A stretch of DNA of 64,000 bases, taken from assembly GCA_964462035.1 (NCBI GenBank), contig CAYXAP010000001.1, positions 393,678-457,677 of the forward strand, in the 5' to 3' direction. The position numbers were made by a program, and so were the translations under genes. Positions 51,757 to 60,813 of the stretch are shown piece after piece. The notes under the pieces are model-generated. The model made no database searches. It had not been told where the DNA came from and saw nothing but the letters and a program-made list of their open reading frames with translations. Each line of letters opens with the position of its first letter. Position 1 is the first letter of the stretch. Origin of the DNA: UBA1660 sp964462035. GTDB taxonomy: Bacteria > Myxococcota_A > Polyangia > Polyangiales > Houyiibacteriaceae.

Positions 51757-52803
51757 TCAGCCTGCGACGAAGCGCAGCGCGTCCGCCACGTCGGCCTTGC
51801 TGCCGATGTAGAGCGGGGTCCGCTGGTGCAGCTTCGTGGGCTCGATGTCGAGGATGCGGCCACCTTCGGCGGAGCTCCCGTCGACGGCGGCCCCGCCGGC
51901 TTCCTCGACCAGGAACGCGAAGGGCGAGGCCTCGTAGAGGAGTCGGAGCTTGCCGGAGGCGTTCTTCGCGTCCGCGGGGTAAGCGAAGATGCCGCCACGC
52001 AGGAGCGTGCGGTGGAGGTCGGCGACCATCGCGCCGATGTACCGGAGGCGGTACGCCTTCCGGTCACCCTCGGGCTTCTTCACCCAGTCGACCCAGCGCT
52101 GAACGCCCTCGGCCCACTTGTGGTAGTTGCCCTCGTTCACCGAGTAGGTGTCGCCCCGCTCGGGGATCTGCATGTCCTCGTGCGAGAGGAAGAACTCGCC
52201 GATGGCGGGGTCGAAGGTGAACCCGTGGACGCCGTCGCCGCACGAGTAGACGAACATGTTGGACGAGCCGTAGATCACGTAGCCGGCGGCGATGATCTTG
52301 CTCCCCGCCTGCAGGCAGTCCGCGAGGTTCCCGGCGCCCGGTCCGGTGGAGACCCGGCGGTGGATCGAGAAGATGGTCCCGATCGACGCGTTGATGTCGA
52401 TGTTGCCCGAGCCGTCGAGGGGGTCGAACTGGAGCACGTACTTGCCCCGGGGGAACTCCGGCGAGATCGCGATCGGGTCTTCGACCTCCTCGCTGCCCAT
52501 CACACAGACGTGGCCGCCCTGCTGCACGCAGCGGACGAGCACCTCGTTGGCGAAGATGTCGAGCTTCTTCACCTCTTCGCCCTGCACGTTGGTCGTGCCG
52601 GTCAGCCCGAGCACGTTCGCGAGGCCCGCCTTGCTCACCTGGCTCGAGATGATCTTCGCCGCGAGCGAGATCTGCGCGAAGAGCCCGGTCAGGTCACCGG
52701 TCGCCCCCGGATGCTTTCGCTGCGCGATCTGGACGTGCTGCTCCAGGGTCGTGCCGTGATAGCTGGGCCCCTTCGGGCCAACGGAGAGGTGCTGTTCCGC
52801 CAT
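51757..52803 (-). CDS. fbp: Fructose-1,6-bisphosphatase class I
   Basis: A 348-residue protein. The metal-binding motif reads FDPLDGSGNID (Gly replaces one Ser in the usual DGSSN), EEVEDP earlier binds metal, and later YGSSNMFVYSCGDGVHGFTFDP and the substrate loop LRYIGAMVADLHRTLLRGGIFAYPAD are typical. It catalyses the irreversible step of gluconeogenesis. It lies 120 bases downstream of infC on the same strand, with a terminator between. Confidence 0.93.
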   Translation of the reverse strand: MAEQHLSVGPKGPSYHGTTLEQHVQIAQRKHPGATGDLTGLFAQISLAAKIISSQVSKAGLANVLGLTGTTNVQGEEVKKLDIFANEVLVRCVQQGGHVCVMGSEEVEDPIAISPEFPRGKYVLQFDPLDGSGNIDINASIGTIFSIHRRVSTGPGAGNLADCLQAGSKIIAAGYVIYGSSNMFVYSCGDGVHGFTFDPAIGEFFLSHEDMQIPERGDTYSVNEGNYHKWAEGVQRWVDWVKKPEGDRKAYRLRYIGAMVADLHRTLLRGGIFAYPADAKNASGKLRLLYEASPFAFLVEEAGGAAVDGSSAEGGRILDIEPTKLHQRTPLYIGSKADVADALRFVAG

Positions 52804-52870
52804 GCCTCGCTGCTAGCCTGGATTCGGGGCCCGGGCCAGCCGCGATCGCGGACGGATGCGCTCCACCATG

Positions 52871-52908
52871 AGAAAGCCCCCGCCGCCGGGGGGCAACGGG
52901 GGCTCTCA
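52871..52908 (-). terminator. Intrinsic terminator of infC
   Basis: On the minus strand: arms AGCCCCCG and CGGGGGCT (52904-52897 and 52882-52875) with flanking complementary GAG/CTC, followed by TTTCTC. It separates infC from fbp. Confidence 0.65.
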
Positions 52909-52923
52909 CGTCGACGCACGCCG

Positions 52924-53460
52924 TCAGGCGGGCTCGACGACCATCGAGATGACGCGGCCCTGCTGGGCGGGCTTGCTGGCGATGCGACCGAAGTTGGCGA
53001 GCGCGTCGTGGAAGTGCTCGCGCATCATTTCGATCCATCGTTCCGGGTAGGCGCGCTCACGACCACGCATGCGCATGACCAGCTTCACCTTGTCGCCGCG
53101 CTCGAGAAAGCGCCGCGCGCGCGAGAGCTTGGTCTCCAGATCGTGGTCATCCGTCTTCGGGCGCATCTGCACCGTCTTGACGGTCGGCTGTGAGCTCTTC
53201 GATGCCTGCCGCTGCTTCTTCTTCTCATACTTGAACTTGCCGTAGTCCATGATGCGGCAGACCGGCGGTCGCGCGTGGGGAGAGACCTCCACGAGATCCA
53301 TGCCGTGCTTCTTCGCTTCGGCGCGGCCCTCGTCGGGGCTCATCACGCCGAGCGCCTCACCGTCGGGTGAGATCACTCGGATCTGTGGGAATCGAATGTG
53401 TCGGTTGACACGGTGCTCGGGCCTCTCAGGGCGGACCTTTCCTCGGAATCGTCGTCCCAA
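52924..53460 (-). CDS. infC: Translation initiation factor IF-3
   Basis: A 178-residue protein. Domain order is right: N-terminal RVNRHIRFPQIRVISPDGEALGVM, linker with MDYGKFKYEKKKQ, and the C-terminal domain with the VKTVQMRPKTDDHDLETKLSRARRFLERGDKVK and RGRE motifs. The start is TTG 53460, with AAGGAG 5 bases upstream; non-ATG start codons are a hallmark of infC, whose product discriminates against them and so can autoregulate. Unusually, rpmI and rplT do not follow; fbp does. Confidence 0.93.
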   Translation of the reverse strand: MGRRFRGKVRPERPEHRVNRHIRFPQIRVISPDGEALGVMSPDEGRAEAKKHGMDLVEVSPHARPPVCRIMDYGKFKYEKKKQRQASKSSQPTVKTVQMRPKTDDHDLETKLSRARRFLERGDKVKLVMRMRGRERAYPERWIEMMREHFHDALANFGRIASKPAQQGRVISMVVEPA

Positions 53461-53481
53461 TGTTTCTCCTTTCGACTGTCG

Positions 53482-53569
53482 ACGCGCGAGGACATCCCGC
53501 GCGTTCGAACACGTCGCCATGCAACGCGGAGAGTGACTCCGCTCTGCCCGCCGGAGTCACGTCGCGTTG
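53482..53569 (-). promoter_or_regulatory. Structured infC leader with two stem-loops
   Basis: The larger hairpin (53522-53569) has outer arms CAACGCG/CGCGTTG and inner arms GTGACTCCG/CGGAGTCAC, with a small internal loop and 10-base apical loop. A second stem (53482-53504) has arms ACGCGCG/CGCGCGT. Together they resemble the control leaders of infC operons, although no L20 site can be proven. The first stem might instead end pgl transcription. Confidence 0.5.
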
Positions 53570-53649
53570 TGGAGATCGCGACGCGCAGTTCCGAAGCGCG
53601 GGTCACGAGTGAAACATCGTGCGTCCGCGCGCGCGTGCTCTGAGGCTCA

Positions 53650-53678
53650 ACGATAAGGATTCGATCGCGCTTCCGCAA
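53650..53678 (-). promoter_or_regulatory. Candidate infC promoter
   Basis: On the minus strand TTGCGG (-35, 53678-53673), 17-base spacer, TATCGT (-10, 53655-53650). It would start a leader of about 185 bases before the TTG start. Confidence 0.45.
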
Positions 53679-53700
53679 CCGAGGTGCCCGCGAGTCGCGC

Positions 53701-54381
53701 TCAGTGCCGCACGTCTTGGTCGGTGTAGACCGCGAGTCCGCGAAGACGCGTGGCTGGGAGCAAGGGGTCACCGGCGGCGAGACGAGCGAGCGCTTCGCGC
53801 TTCCCTTCACCGGTCGCCAGCAGGATCGCGCGCCGCGCGGTGGAGAGACTCTTCACCGTGAGGGTGATTCGATCGGACGGGGGCTTCGGGCTGTCGGGAA
53901 CGTGCGCGACCAACCCCTCGGGAGGCGGCCGGTTGGGGAAGAGCGACGCGATGTGTCCGTCCCCGCCCATGCCGAGCAGGAGCACGTCGAGCCCCGCGTC
54001 GAAGTCCCGACCGAGCGCTTCGCTCACTCGTCTCACGGCATCGTCGGGCGACTCACCAGTCTCGAAGAGCGGCAGCTCCATCGCCACCGGGATCGTCTCG
54101 CTGAGTGACCCATCGCGCCGCGCGCTGCCCCGGTTCGAGTCCTGCGCGCTCACCGGCACGCAGCGCTCGTCCGTCCATGTGAGCCGCACTCGTCGCCAGA
54201 GATCGCCGAGCGCTTCTCGCGTCGGTCGGATCGCGAGCGCCGCGCTACCGCCTGCGATGGCCAGCCGCGGCGCGCCGTTCGCCTCGTCCGCCTCCCGCAG
54301 GGCGGCGACCAACGCGGCCGTCGCCGCCGCGAGCGGGTCGGCACTGACGTGGAGCTCCAGGTCCGTCACGGTGGGGCTCAC
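53701..54381 (-). CDS. pgl: 6-phosphogluconolactonase
   Basis: A 226-residue protein of the DevB/Pgl family, hydrolysing 6-phosphogluconolactone in the pentose phosphate pathway. Motifs: LAIAGGSAAL, LTWTDERCVPVSAQDSN and LLLGMGGDGHIASLFP. The start is GTG 54381, which overlaps the zwf stop in GTGA, so both products of consecutive steps are translationally coupled. Confidence 0.92.
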   Translation of the reverse strand: MSPTVTDLELHVSADPLAAATAALVAALREADEANGAPRLAIAGGSAALAIRPTREALGDLWRRVRLTWTDERCVPVSAQDSNRGSARRDGSLSETIPVAMELPLFETGESPDDAVRRVSEALGRDFDAGLDVLLLGMGGDGHIASLFPNRPPPEGLVAHVPDSPKPPSDRITLTVKSLSTARRAILLATGEGKREALARLAAGDPLLPATRLRGLAVYTDQDVRH

Positions 54382-55877
54382 TCGCGCGGGCCCTTGGACC
54401 AACCACCCTCACAGCCGCGGAAGAGCTCTTCGCAACGCTCCGGGCCCCAGCTCCCCGCGGGGTAGGTTCGGATGGGGCTGGCGCCGGCGGCCCAGCCCTC
54501 GCGGATCGCGTCGGTCCACTCCCACGCGGCCTCGGCTTCGTCGGCCCGGAGGAAGAGGGTGGGATCGCCCCGCATCGCGTCGAGGATCAGCCGCTCGTAG
54601 GCCGGCGCGAACTGCTTGCCGAAGGTCTCCTCGTAGTCGAAGTCGAGCTCGGCCGGCTGCATGAGCATCGCGGGCCCCGGACGCTTCACGCCGAAGCTGA
54701 GCTGGATTCCCTCCTTCGGCTGAATGCCCAGAGTCAGCACGTTGGGTCGGCGCGCGCAGAGCTCGCCGGCCTCGAGCTTCCGGCGGAGCTCCGACTGGCT
54801 CATGCCCTCCGGGCGATTGAAGAGCTGGAGCGCGGGCGTGCGGAACTGGATCTGCACCTCGGTGAGCTTCCGCGGCATCTGCTTTCCGTGCCGGAGCAGG
54901 AAGGGCACGCCGGCCCATCGCCAGGAGTCGATCTGTGCGCGGACCGCCACGAAGGTCTCGGTGCTGGAGTCCGCAGCCACGCCCTCTTCCTCGAGGTACC
55001 CGACCTTGCCCTCGCTCGCGACGTACTGGCCACGGACCGTGTCCCGTTCCACGTCCTCGGGCGACATGATCCGTAGCGCCCGAAGCACGTCGACCTTGTG
55101 ACCGCGGATGGCCTCCGGCTCGAGGGAGACGGGCGCTTCCATCGCGACCAGGGTCAGCACCTGGAGCAAGTGGTTCTGCACCACGTCCCGAAGCGCGCCG
55201 ACCTCTTCGTAGAAGCGTCCGCGACCTTCCATGCCGAGCGGCTCGGATTGGGTGATCTGCACCAGCTCTACGTGGTGGCGGTTGAAGAGCGGCTCGAAGA
55301 TCGCGTTGTGGAAACGGAAGCCGAGCAGGTTCTGCACGGTCTCCTTTCCGAGGTAGTGGTCGATCCGATAGAGCTGCTCCTCGCGCAGGTGCTCGTGCAG
55401 GTTCGCGTTGAGTGCCCGAGCGCTGGGGAGGTCGTGGCCAAAGGGCTTCTCCACGACCACGCGTCGCCACGCGGCCTTCTCCTCCTCGTGCTGGTGGGTC
55501 ATCCCCGCCGAGGCGAGACCGTCCACCGCCGAGGCGAAGAGGCTCGGTGCGAGAGAGAGATAGAAGAGCCGCCCGGCGTTCGCTCCGCCGGGCATCCCAT
55601 CCAGTCGCTCTCGGAGCGCCACCATGGAGGCTTCGTCGGTCGCGTCTGCCGAGACGTAGGCGATCGGCAACCCCTCGAGGTGGTGAGCCAGGTCACCCGC
55701 CGACTCCCGGACGGTGGCCGCGAACTCTTCGTCGGTCCGAGCCCGCCGCGACACGCCGATGAGCGCGGCGTGTGCCAGGTGTCCGTCTTCGGCGAGGTGA
55801 GCGAGCGCGGGGTAGAGCTTGCGGCGGGCGAGGTCGCCGGTGGCTCCGAAGACGATGATCTGCACGGGCTCGTTCAT
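54378..55877 (-). CDS. zwf: Glucose-6-phosphate 1-dehydrogenase
   Basis: A 499-residue protein. The NADP-binding motif IVFGATGDLARRKLYP, the active-site RIDHYLGKETVQNLLGFR and EEQLYRIDHY are all present. It catalyses the entry step of the pentose phosphate pathway. It overlaps pgl by 4 bases and is divergent from the aldolase-SDR gene across 108 bases. Confidence 0.95.
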   Translation of the reverse strand: MNEPVQIIVFGATGDLARRKLYPALAHLAEDGHLAHAALIGVSRRARTDEEFAATVRESAGDLAHHLEGLPIAYVSADATDEASMVALRERLDGMPGGANAGRLFYLSLAPSLFASAVDGLASAGMTHQHEEEKAAWRRVVVEKPFGHDLPSARALNANLHEHLREEQLYRIDHYLGKETVQNLLGFRFHNAIFEPLFNRHHVELVQITQSEPLGMEGRGRFYEEVGALRDVVQNHLLQVLTLVAMEAPVSLEPEAIRGHKVDVLRALRIMSPEDVERDTVRGQYVASEGKVGYLEEEGVAADSSTETFVAVRAQIDSWRWAGVPFLLRHGKQMPRKLTEVQIQFRTPALQLFNRPEGMSQSELRRKLEAGELCARRPNVLTLGIQPKEGIQLSFGVKRPGPAMLMQPAELDFDYEETFGKQFAPAYERLILDAMRGDPTLFLRADEAEAAWEWTDAIREGWAAGASPIRTYPAGSWGPERCEELFRGCEGGWSKGPRE

Positions 55878-55985
55878 GGCTCATGGATCTCGCACATCTC
55901 CGACCGCGAAGGGAAGGGTGACGCGGTCGGCGGTCACCGAGTGACGCTGGCGCGAAGGTCCCGAGGTCGGTCATGCTCCGCCGCG

Positions 55986-58028
55986 ATGGAGAGCAAATGG
56001 TCCGAGGAGGACGCCCGTGCCGCGATCGCGCAGTGGGCGGATGGTGAGCGAGTCAACGAAGACCTGGCGCTGCGGGTCTACACCTCGCGCTTGATCGGTC
56101 GGGAGCCGACGTTGGTGCTCCACGGGGGCGGGAACACGTCCGTCAAGACCCGACTGAAGGACGACACGGGCCAAGAGGTCGACGTCCTCTGCGTGAAGGG
56201 GTCCGGCTGGGACCTGGGCGACATCGAGCCGCCCGGCCTCCCGGCGGTTCGACTGGGCAGCTTGACGCAGCTCCGGGCTCGAGAGTCGCTGAGCGACGAG
56301 GACATGGTGAACGCGCAACGGACGCGCTTGCTCGATGCGTCCTCGCCGAATCCGTCGGTCGAGACCCTCCTGCACGCGTTCCTGCCGGCGAAGTTCATCG
56401 ACCACTCGCACGCGGACGCCGTGCTCGCCCTGGTCGATCAGCCGGAGCGTGAGGCGATCTGCAAGGAGGTCTTCGGCGATCGCTTCCCGCTCGTCCCCTA
56501 CGTGATGCCCGGCTTCGCGCTGGCGAAGCTCGCTGCCGAGGTCGCCGAGGCGAACCCGGAGGCCGAGGGGCTCGTGCTCCTCAAGCATGGTCTCTTCACC
56601 TTCGCCGACACCGCGAAGGAGAGCTACGAGCGTCATGTCCGCGCGGTCGACGCCGCCGAGCGATACATCGCGGAGCGTCGAGCCACCCTCGGGGTCCCAC
56701 GGCGCGTCGTCCCGACACTGGACTGGGCGCGCATCGCGCCACGCTTGCGCGGGGCGCTCGGGGTCGAAGGCGAGCGGCGGCTCCACTATCTGCTCCATCG
56801 CCGGAGCACGGTCGCGATCGACGCCTATCTGGGTCGTGAAGACCTGAGCGATGTTTCGCAGCGCGGGACACCCACGCCGGACCACGTGATTCGCACCAAG
56901 CGGGTCCCACTCGTCCTCGAGCTCGATCCGTCGATGGACGACGCGACCATCGACGCGACCATCGACCGGGCACTGACTCGCTACCGGAAGGAGTACCGTG
57001 CCTACGTGAAGGCGGAGGCCAGCAAGAAGGGCCGGAGGGTCCAGGCGTTGGATCCGGATCCTCGGGTCATCCTGATTCCGGGCGTCGGCATGGTCACGGC
57101 CGGAACGACCCCGAAGGCCGCCCGGGTCGCCGCCGATCTGCACGAGCATTGTATCGACGTGATCGAGGCCGCCGAGGCGGTGGGCACCTACGAGGTACTG
57201 CCCCTCGGCGACGTCTTCGACATGGAGTACTGGAGCCTCGAGCAGGCGAAGCTCGGCAAGAAGCAGCCGAAGCGTTTCGACGGGCAGGTGGTCGTCGTCA
57301 CCGGGGCCGCGAGCGGCATCGGCGAAGCCACGGCGCGGCTCTTCGCATCCGAGGGCGCGACGCTCTTCCTGATCGACCGCGAGCCGAAGGCGCTCGAGAA
57401 GGTCGCCCAGGAGCTCGCCGCGGCACACGTCGCGCTCGACGTGTCCGACGGGAGCGCGCTCCGCGCGGCGATGGCGCAGTGCGTGAAGGTCTTCGGTGGC
57501 GTGGACGGAGTGGTCTCCAACGCCGGCTTCGCGCCGCAGGGAGCGCTCCACACCCTCGACGACGAGCTCCTCCAGCAGAGCTTTGCGGTGAACTTCTTCG
57601 CCCACCACATCCTCGCCCAGGAGGCCGTGAAGGTGATGCGCGCGCAGGGGCTCGGTGGTTTCATCCTCTTCAACGCGTCCAAGGCGGCCTTCAATCCTGG
57701 CAAGGACTTCGGCCCCTACGCCATCCCCAAGGCGGCGGTCATCGCTCTGATGAAGCAGCTGGCGCTGGAGAACGGCGAGGTGGGCATCCGAGTGAACGCG
57801 GTCAACGCCGACCGGATCCGGACCGGCCTCCTACCGCCGGCTTTCGTCGAGGAGCGGGCCAAGGCACGCGGCCTCGATGCGGACGCCTACTTCCGTTCGA
57901 ATCTGCTGAGGCGCGAGGTCACGGCGTCCGATGTCGCGGGCGCCTTCCTCTCGCTGGCGCTGGCACCGAGCACCACCGGCAGCGTGTTCACCGTGGACGG
58001 CGGAAACATCGCCGCTTCGCCGCGCTGA
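55986..58028 (+). CDS. Bifunctional class II aldolase / short-chain dehydrogenase
   Basis: A 680-residue protein. The N-terminal 410 residues form a class II aldolase (HGGGNTSVK for phosphate, FIDHSHADAVLAL and VLLKHGLF for zinc). The C-terminal 250 residues are an SDR with VVTGAASGIGEATARLF, VSNAGFAPQG and the pair YAIPK. This fusion is the layout of rhamnulose-1-phosphate aldolase/lactaldehyde dehydrogenase enzymes (often called RhaD or RhaE), though no rhamnose genes are next to it, so the sugar is unknown. The overall gene runs from an ATG at 55986. Confidence 0.88.
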   Translation: MESKWSEEDARAAIAQWADGERVNEDLALRVYTSRLIGREPTLVLHGGGNTSVKTRLKDDTGQEVDVLCVKGSGWDLGDIEPPGLPAVRLGSLTQLRARESLSDEDMVNAQRTRLLDASSPNPSVETLLHAFLPAKFIDHSHADAVLALVDQPEREAICKEVFGDRFPLVPYVMPGFALAKLAAEVAEANPEAEGLVLLKHGLFTFADTAKESYERHVRAVDAAERYIAERRATLGVPRRVVPTLDWARIAPRLRGALGVEGERRLHYLLHRRSTVAIDAYLGREDLSDVSQRGTPTPDHVIRTKRVPLVLELDPSMDDATIDATIDRALTRYRKEYRAYVKAEASKKGRRVQALDPDPRVILIPGVGMVTAGTTPKAARVAADLHEHCIDVIEAAEAVGTYEVLPLGDVFDMEYWSLEQAKLGKKQPKRFDGQVVVVTGAASGIGEATARLFASEGATLFLIDREPKALEKVAQELAAAHVALDVSDGSALRAAMAQCVKVFGGVDGVVSNAGFAPQGALHTLDDELLQQSFAVNFFAHHILAQEAVKVMRAQGLGGFILFNASKAAFNPGKDFGPYAIPKAAVIALMKQLALENGEVGIRVNAVNADRIRTGLLPPAFVEERAKARGLDADAYFRSNLLRREVTASDVAGAFLSLALAPSTTGSVFTVDGGNIAASPR

Positions 58029-58031
58029 CGC

Positions 58032-58895
58032 TCACACGGAGGCGCGGTCGCCGGCGGCGGTCGCGCCTTCCATGCGTTCAGCGGACGCGACGTGCTCGCG
58101 GATCGCTTGGTTGATCTCGCGCGCCTTCTGGAAGACGGCCCCGTGGCCTGCGTCCTCCAACTCGAGGAGTCGGGCGTGGGCCAATCGTCGGCGGAGCCGA
58201 TCGCTGTTGTGCGGCGGAACCAGGATGTCGCGGCCTGGCTTGATGATCAGCGTGGGCTTCCGGAAGGCCGTGAGTCGCTCGCCGGTCGAATGGCGGAGGA
58301 TCGCGTGCAGCTGAGCCAGCACGGTCGAGCGCTCGGCGGGTCGACCGAGCTGGTCGCTCATCCGTTTGTCCATCGCGGCCTGGTCCACGGTCGCGAGGAA
58401 CTCCGCGGGGTAGAGCAGCTCGCGCAGGGCGTGCAGCCGCTTGTCGCGGGGCCCCGTGTTCGCGCGCAGGAAGACGTTGAGCGCGTGGACCGAGGGCAGC
58501 CACTTCAGACCGCGCCCGCCTTCGTGGGTCGCGATCAAGGTCAGGCTGCGAACGCGTTCCGGCCACTCGCAGGCGAGCTCCTGCACCACCATGCCGCCCA
58601 TCGAGACGCCGCAGAGGTGGAACTCGTCCCAGCCGAGCGCGTCGGCGACTCGGAGGGTGTCCTCGGCCATGTCGCGCATGGTCCAGAGCCGACCGTCCTT
58701 CTCGCTCTGGCCGATTCCCCGATTGTCGAAGTACCCCACCTGGTGATCGCGCATCAGATCTTCGACCTGCGGGCGCCAGATCTCACCCTGCATCGAGAAG
58801 CCCATCACCATCAGCAGTCGGGGACCCTCGGTTCCGGACTGCCAATAGCGGATCCGCGGGGTCGTCGGGGTGAAGCCTTCATGAACGGTCTTCAT
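58032..58895 (-). CDS. Alpha/beta hydrolase
   Basis: A 287-residue protein. The nucleophile elbow GVSMGGMV with Ser, the oxyanion region VMGFSMQGEIW, DNRGIGQSE, the acid in KPGRDILVPPHNS and the His in DAGHGAVF are all visible. The family covers esterases, lipases and C-C hydrolases, so the substrate is unknown. It is convergent with the aldolase-SDR gene, 3 bases apart. Confidence 0.88.
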   Translation of the reverse strand: MKTVHEGFTPTTPRIRYWQSGTEGPRLLMVMGFSMQGEIWRPQVEDLMRDHQVGYFDNRGIGQSEKDGRLWTMRDMAEDTLRVADALGWDEFHLCGVSMGGMVVQELACEWPERVRSLTLIATHEGGRGLKWLPSVHALNVFLRANTGPRDKRLHALRELLYPAEFLATVDQAAMDKRMSDQLGRPAERSTVLAQLHAILRHSTGERLTAFRKPTLIIKPGRDILVPPHNSDRLRRRLAHARLLELEDAGHGAVFQKAREINQAIREHVASAERMEGATAAGDRASV

Positions 58896-58994
58896 GGGTT
58901 CAGTCTCGCATTCGGGTCGGTCCGCATCAACGCGACGACGACCATCCGGTCACGACTCTTGAACGGGCGCGCCCGCGGTGCCAGGATTTGCGCC

Positions 58995-59309
58995 GTGACA
59001 CCCGATGACCAGAAGCGGTTCGTGCAGATCGTGGGGCAGGTTCTCATCAGCGATGGGATCCTCGGAGACGCCGAGCGCGATCATCTCGAGCGCGTGATGG
59101 ACGAGCTCGGTCTCCAGGGCGACGCGCGGAAAGAGGCGCTTCGCGGCATCGACGTGGACAGTCCGGTCGAGGAGCGGGTGCAGGCCCTCTCCGACGAGGC
59201 TCGGGGCCAGCTCCTCGCGGCCGTCGAGCGTGCCGCGGCCGTGGACGGCGAAGCCCAAAAGGCCGAGACCCAGTTGGTCGAGCAGCTTCGCAAGTTGCTG
59301 AACGCCTGA
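58995..59309 (+). CDS. TerB-like small protein
   Basis: A 104-residue acidic helical protein. The two related halves ISDGILGDAERDHLERVMDELGL and AAVDGEAQKAETQLVEQLRKLL resemble the TerB/DUF533-type helical domain, which binds metal through acidic residues. A function in stress is not established. It starts with GTG and its stop is directly followed by the recX start. Confidence 0.65.
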   Translation: MTPDDQKRFVQIVGQVLISDGILGDAERDHLERVMDELGLQGDARKEALRGIDVDSPVEERVQALSDEARGQLLAAVERAAAVDGEAQKAETQLVEQLRKLLNA

Positions 59310-59810
59310 GTGGCCAAGCGGCGCAAGCCGGTCGATCGCAAGTCGCTCGAAGCGGCGGCGCTCCGCTACCTCGGTCAGCGCGGCGCCAGCAGGGCGCAGC
59401 TCGCGCGGGTGCTCCGCCGTCGAGTCGACCGCGACGCCCGCCGTCGGGAAGAAGCGCCGCCGGCCGAAGCCGACGAGTGGATCGAGGAGATCCTCGGCAA
59501 GATGGAGAGCTGGGGCTACCTGGACGACGCGAAGTTCGCGGCGGACAAGGCCAAGGCGATGCGTCGGCGCGGCGCGTCTCGACGGAAGATTCAGGCGAAG
59601 CTCGCCGAGAAGGGCATCGACCGGACGCTGGCGGACGAAGCCCTCGGCGAGGAAGACCGTGGCGCCGAGCGTGCCGCTGCCGACAGGCTGGTGAAGCGTC
59701 GGCGTTTCGGGCGGGATCCGGAACGACGCCAGAAAGAGCTCGCCGCCCTCGCGCGCGCGGGCTTCTCCTACGACGTCGCGAAGGCGGCGCTCGACTCGCC
59801 GCCGGAGTGA
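59310..59810 (+). CDS. recX: RecX regulatory protein
   Basis: A 166-residue protein of the RecX family that binds and inhibits RecA. Three helical-repeat units are visible: LEAAALRYLGQRGASRAQLARVLRRR, WGYLDDAKFAADKAKAMRRRGASRRKIQAKLAEKGI and ELAALARAGFSYDVAKAAL. The start GTG directly follows the stop of the TerB-like gene, so they form an operon; recA itself is not nearby. Confidence 0.88.
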   Translation: MAKRRKPVDRKSLEAAALRYLGQRGASRAQLARVLRRRVDRDARRREEAPPAEADEWIEEILGKMESWGYLDDAKFAADKAKAMRRRGASRRKIQAKLAEKGIDRTLADEALGEEDRGAERAAADRLVKRRRFGRDPERRQKELAALARAGFSYDVAKAALDSPPE

Positions 59811-59847
59811 GGTTGCCGGTGGGGCCGTGTTTGGGCACGGTTCCGCC

Positions 59848-60813
59848 ATGCGCACCACCAAGCTCTCTGCGCCGGCCCTGACGTGGCTGGTCGCGCTCCT
59901 CCTCTCGCTCGGCTGTTCGAGCCGCGAGATCCGGCGGCCGACCTACGACCAGGAGGAGGGCGGCGCGGCTCCCGTCGCCGAAGAGAGCGAGGCGCCCCGG
60001 ACTGCGCGCATCACCGAAGAGCCCTTCGTGTGGACGGTGACCAAGGACGGCAAGACGAGCCACATCATGGGGACCATCCACGTCGGTGTGACGCTCGACG
60101 AGGCGCTGCCCCCCGCGCTGCAGGACGAAGCCGCCAACGCTCGGGTCCTGATGCTCGAGATCGACCCCTCCGACGTCGACGCGGCGGCGATGCTCACGGC
60201 GGCGCGACTGCCCGAGGGCGAGCGGCAGGACCAGCTCTACCCGCCCGGGGTCTGGCACGAGATCGCCAATCAGCTGAACACGACCATGAACGAGCAGACG
60301 CTCCGGACACTGCGTCCATGGTTCACGATGCTCATGCTCCTGCAGGCGGTGGTCGGCCGGATGCACGACGGTGCGCCGCCGGAGGGCATGGACATGACGC
60401 TCTTCCGCATGGCCGGCGAGACCGGGGTGACCATGCAGCCGCTCGAGACGGTGCAAGACCAGGTGAACGCGCTCGCGTCACCGCCGGACGCCGAGGTCGC
60501 CCAGATGGTCACCGAGATGGTGCAGGACATCCAGTCGGGAGAGAACGAGCTCGAGACCTTGCTCGAGGCCTACCGCTCCGCGGACCTGGCGCGAATCGGG
60601 ATGATCCTCCTCGATCCGGACGAGCGAGAGAGGGCGCCCGAGTTTCATGCGGCGCTCATCGACCGACGCAACGAGGCGTGGATGGCGCCGCTGCAGCAAG
60701 AGCTGGCTCGGGGCGAGGCTTTCATCGCCGTCGGCCTCGGCCACTTGGTCGGGCCGGAGGGCATCCTCGCGCGCCTCCGGAACGTCGGCTACACGGTCGA
60801 GCGCGCCCGCTGA
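59848..60813 (+). CDS. TraB/GumN-family lipoprotein
   Basis: A 321-residue protein. Lipoprotein signal ending LSLGC, then the TraB/GumN fold: SHIMGTIHVG (metal-binding-like), VLMLEIDPSD, GMDMTLFRMAGETG, and near the end FIAVGLGHLVGPEGILARL. The family is related to metalloproteases, but activity is unproven. The last 25 bases overlap the convergent M81 peptidase gene. Confidence 0.85.
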   Translation: MRTTKLSAPALTWLVALLLSLGCSSREIRRPTYDQEEGGAAPVAEESEAPRTARITEEPFVWTVTKDGKTSHIMGTIHVGVTLDEALPPALQDEAANARVLMLEIDPSDVDAAAMLTAARLPEGERQDQLYPPGVWHEIANQLNTTMNEQTLRTLRPWFTMLMLLQAVVGRMHDGAPPEGMDMTLFRMAGETGVTMQPLETVQDQVNALASPPDAEVAQMVTEMVQDIQSGENELETLLEAYRSADLARIGMILLDPDERERAPEFHAALIDRRNEAWMAPLQQELARGEAFIAVGLGHLVGPEGILARLRNVGYTVERAR

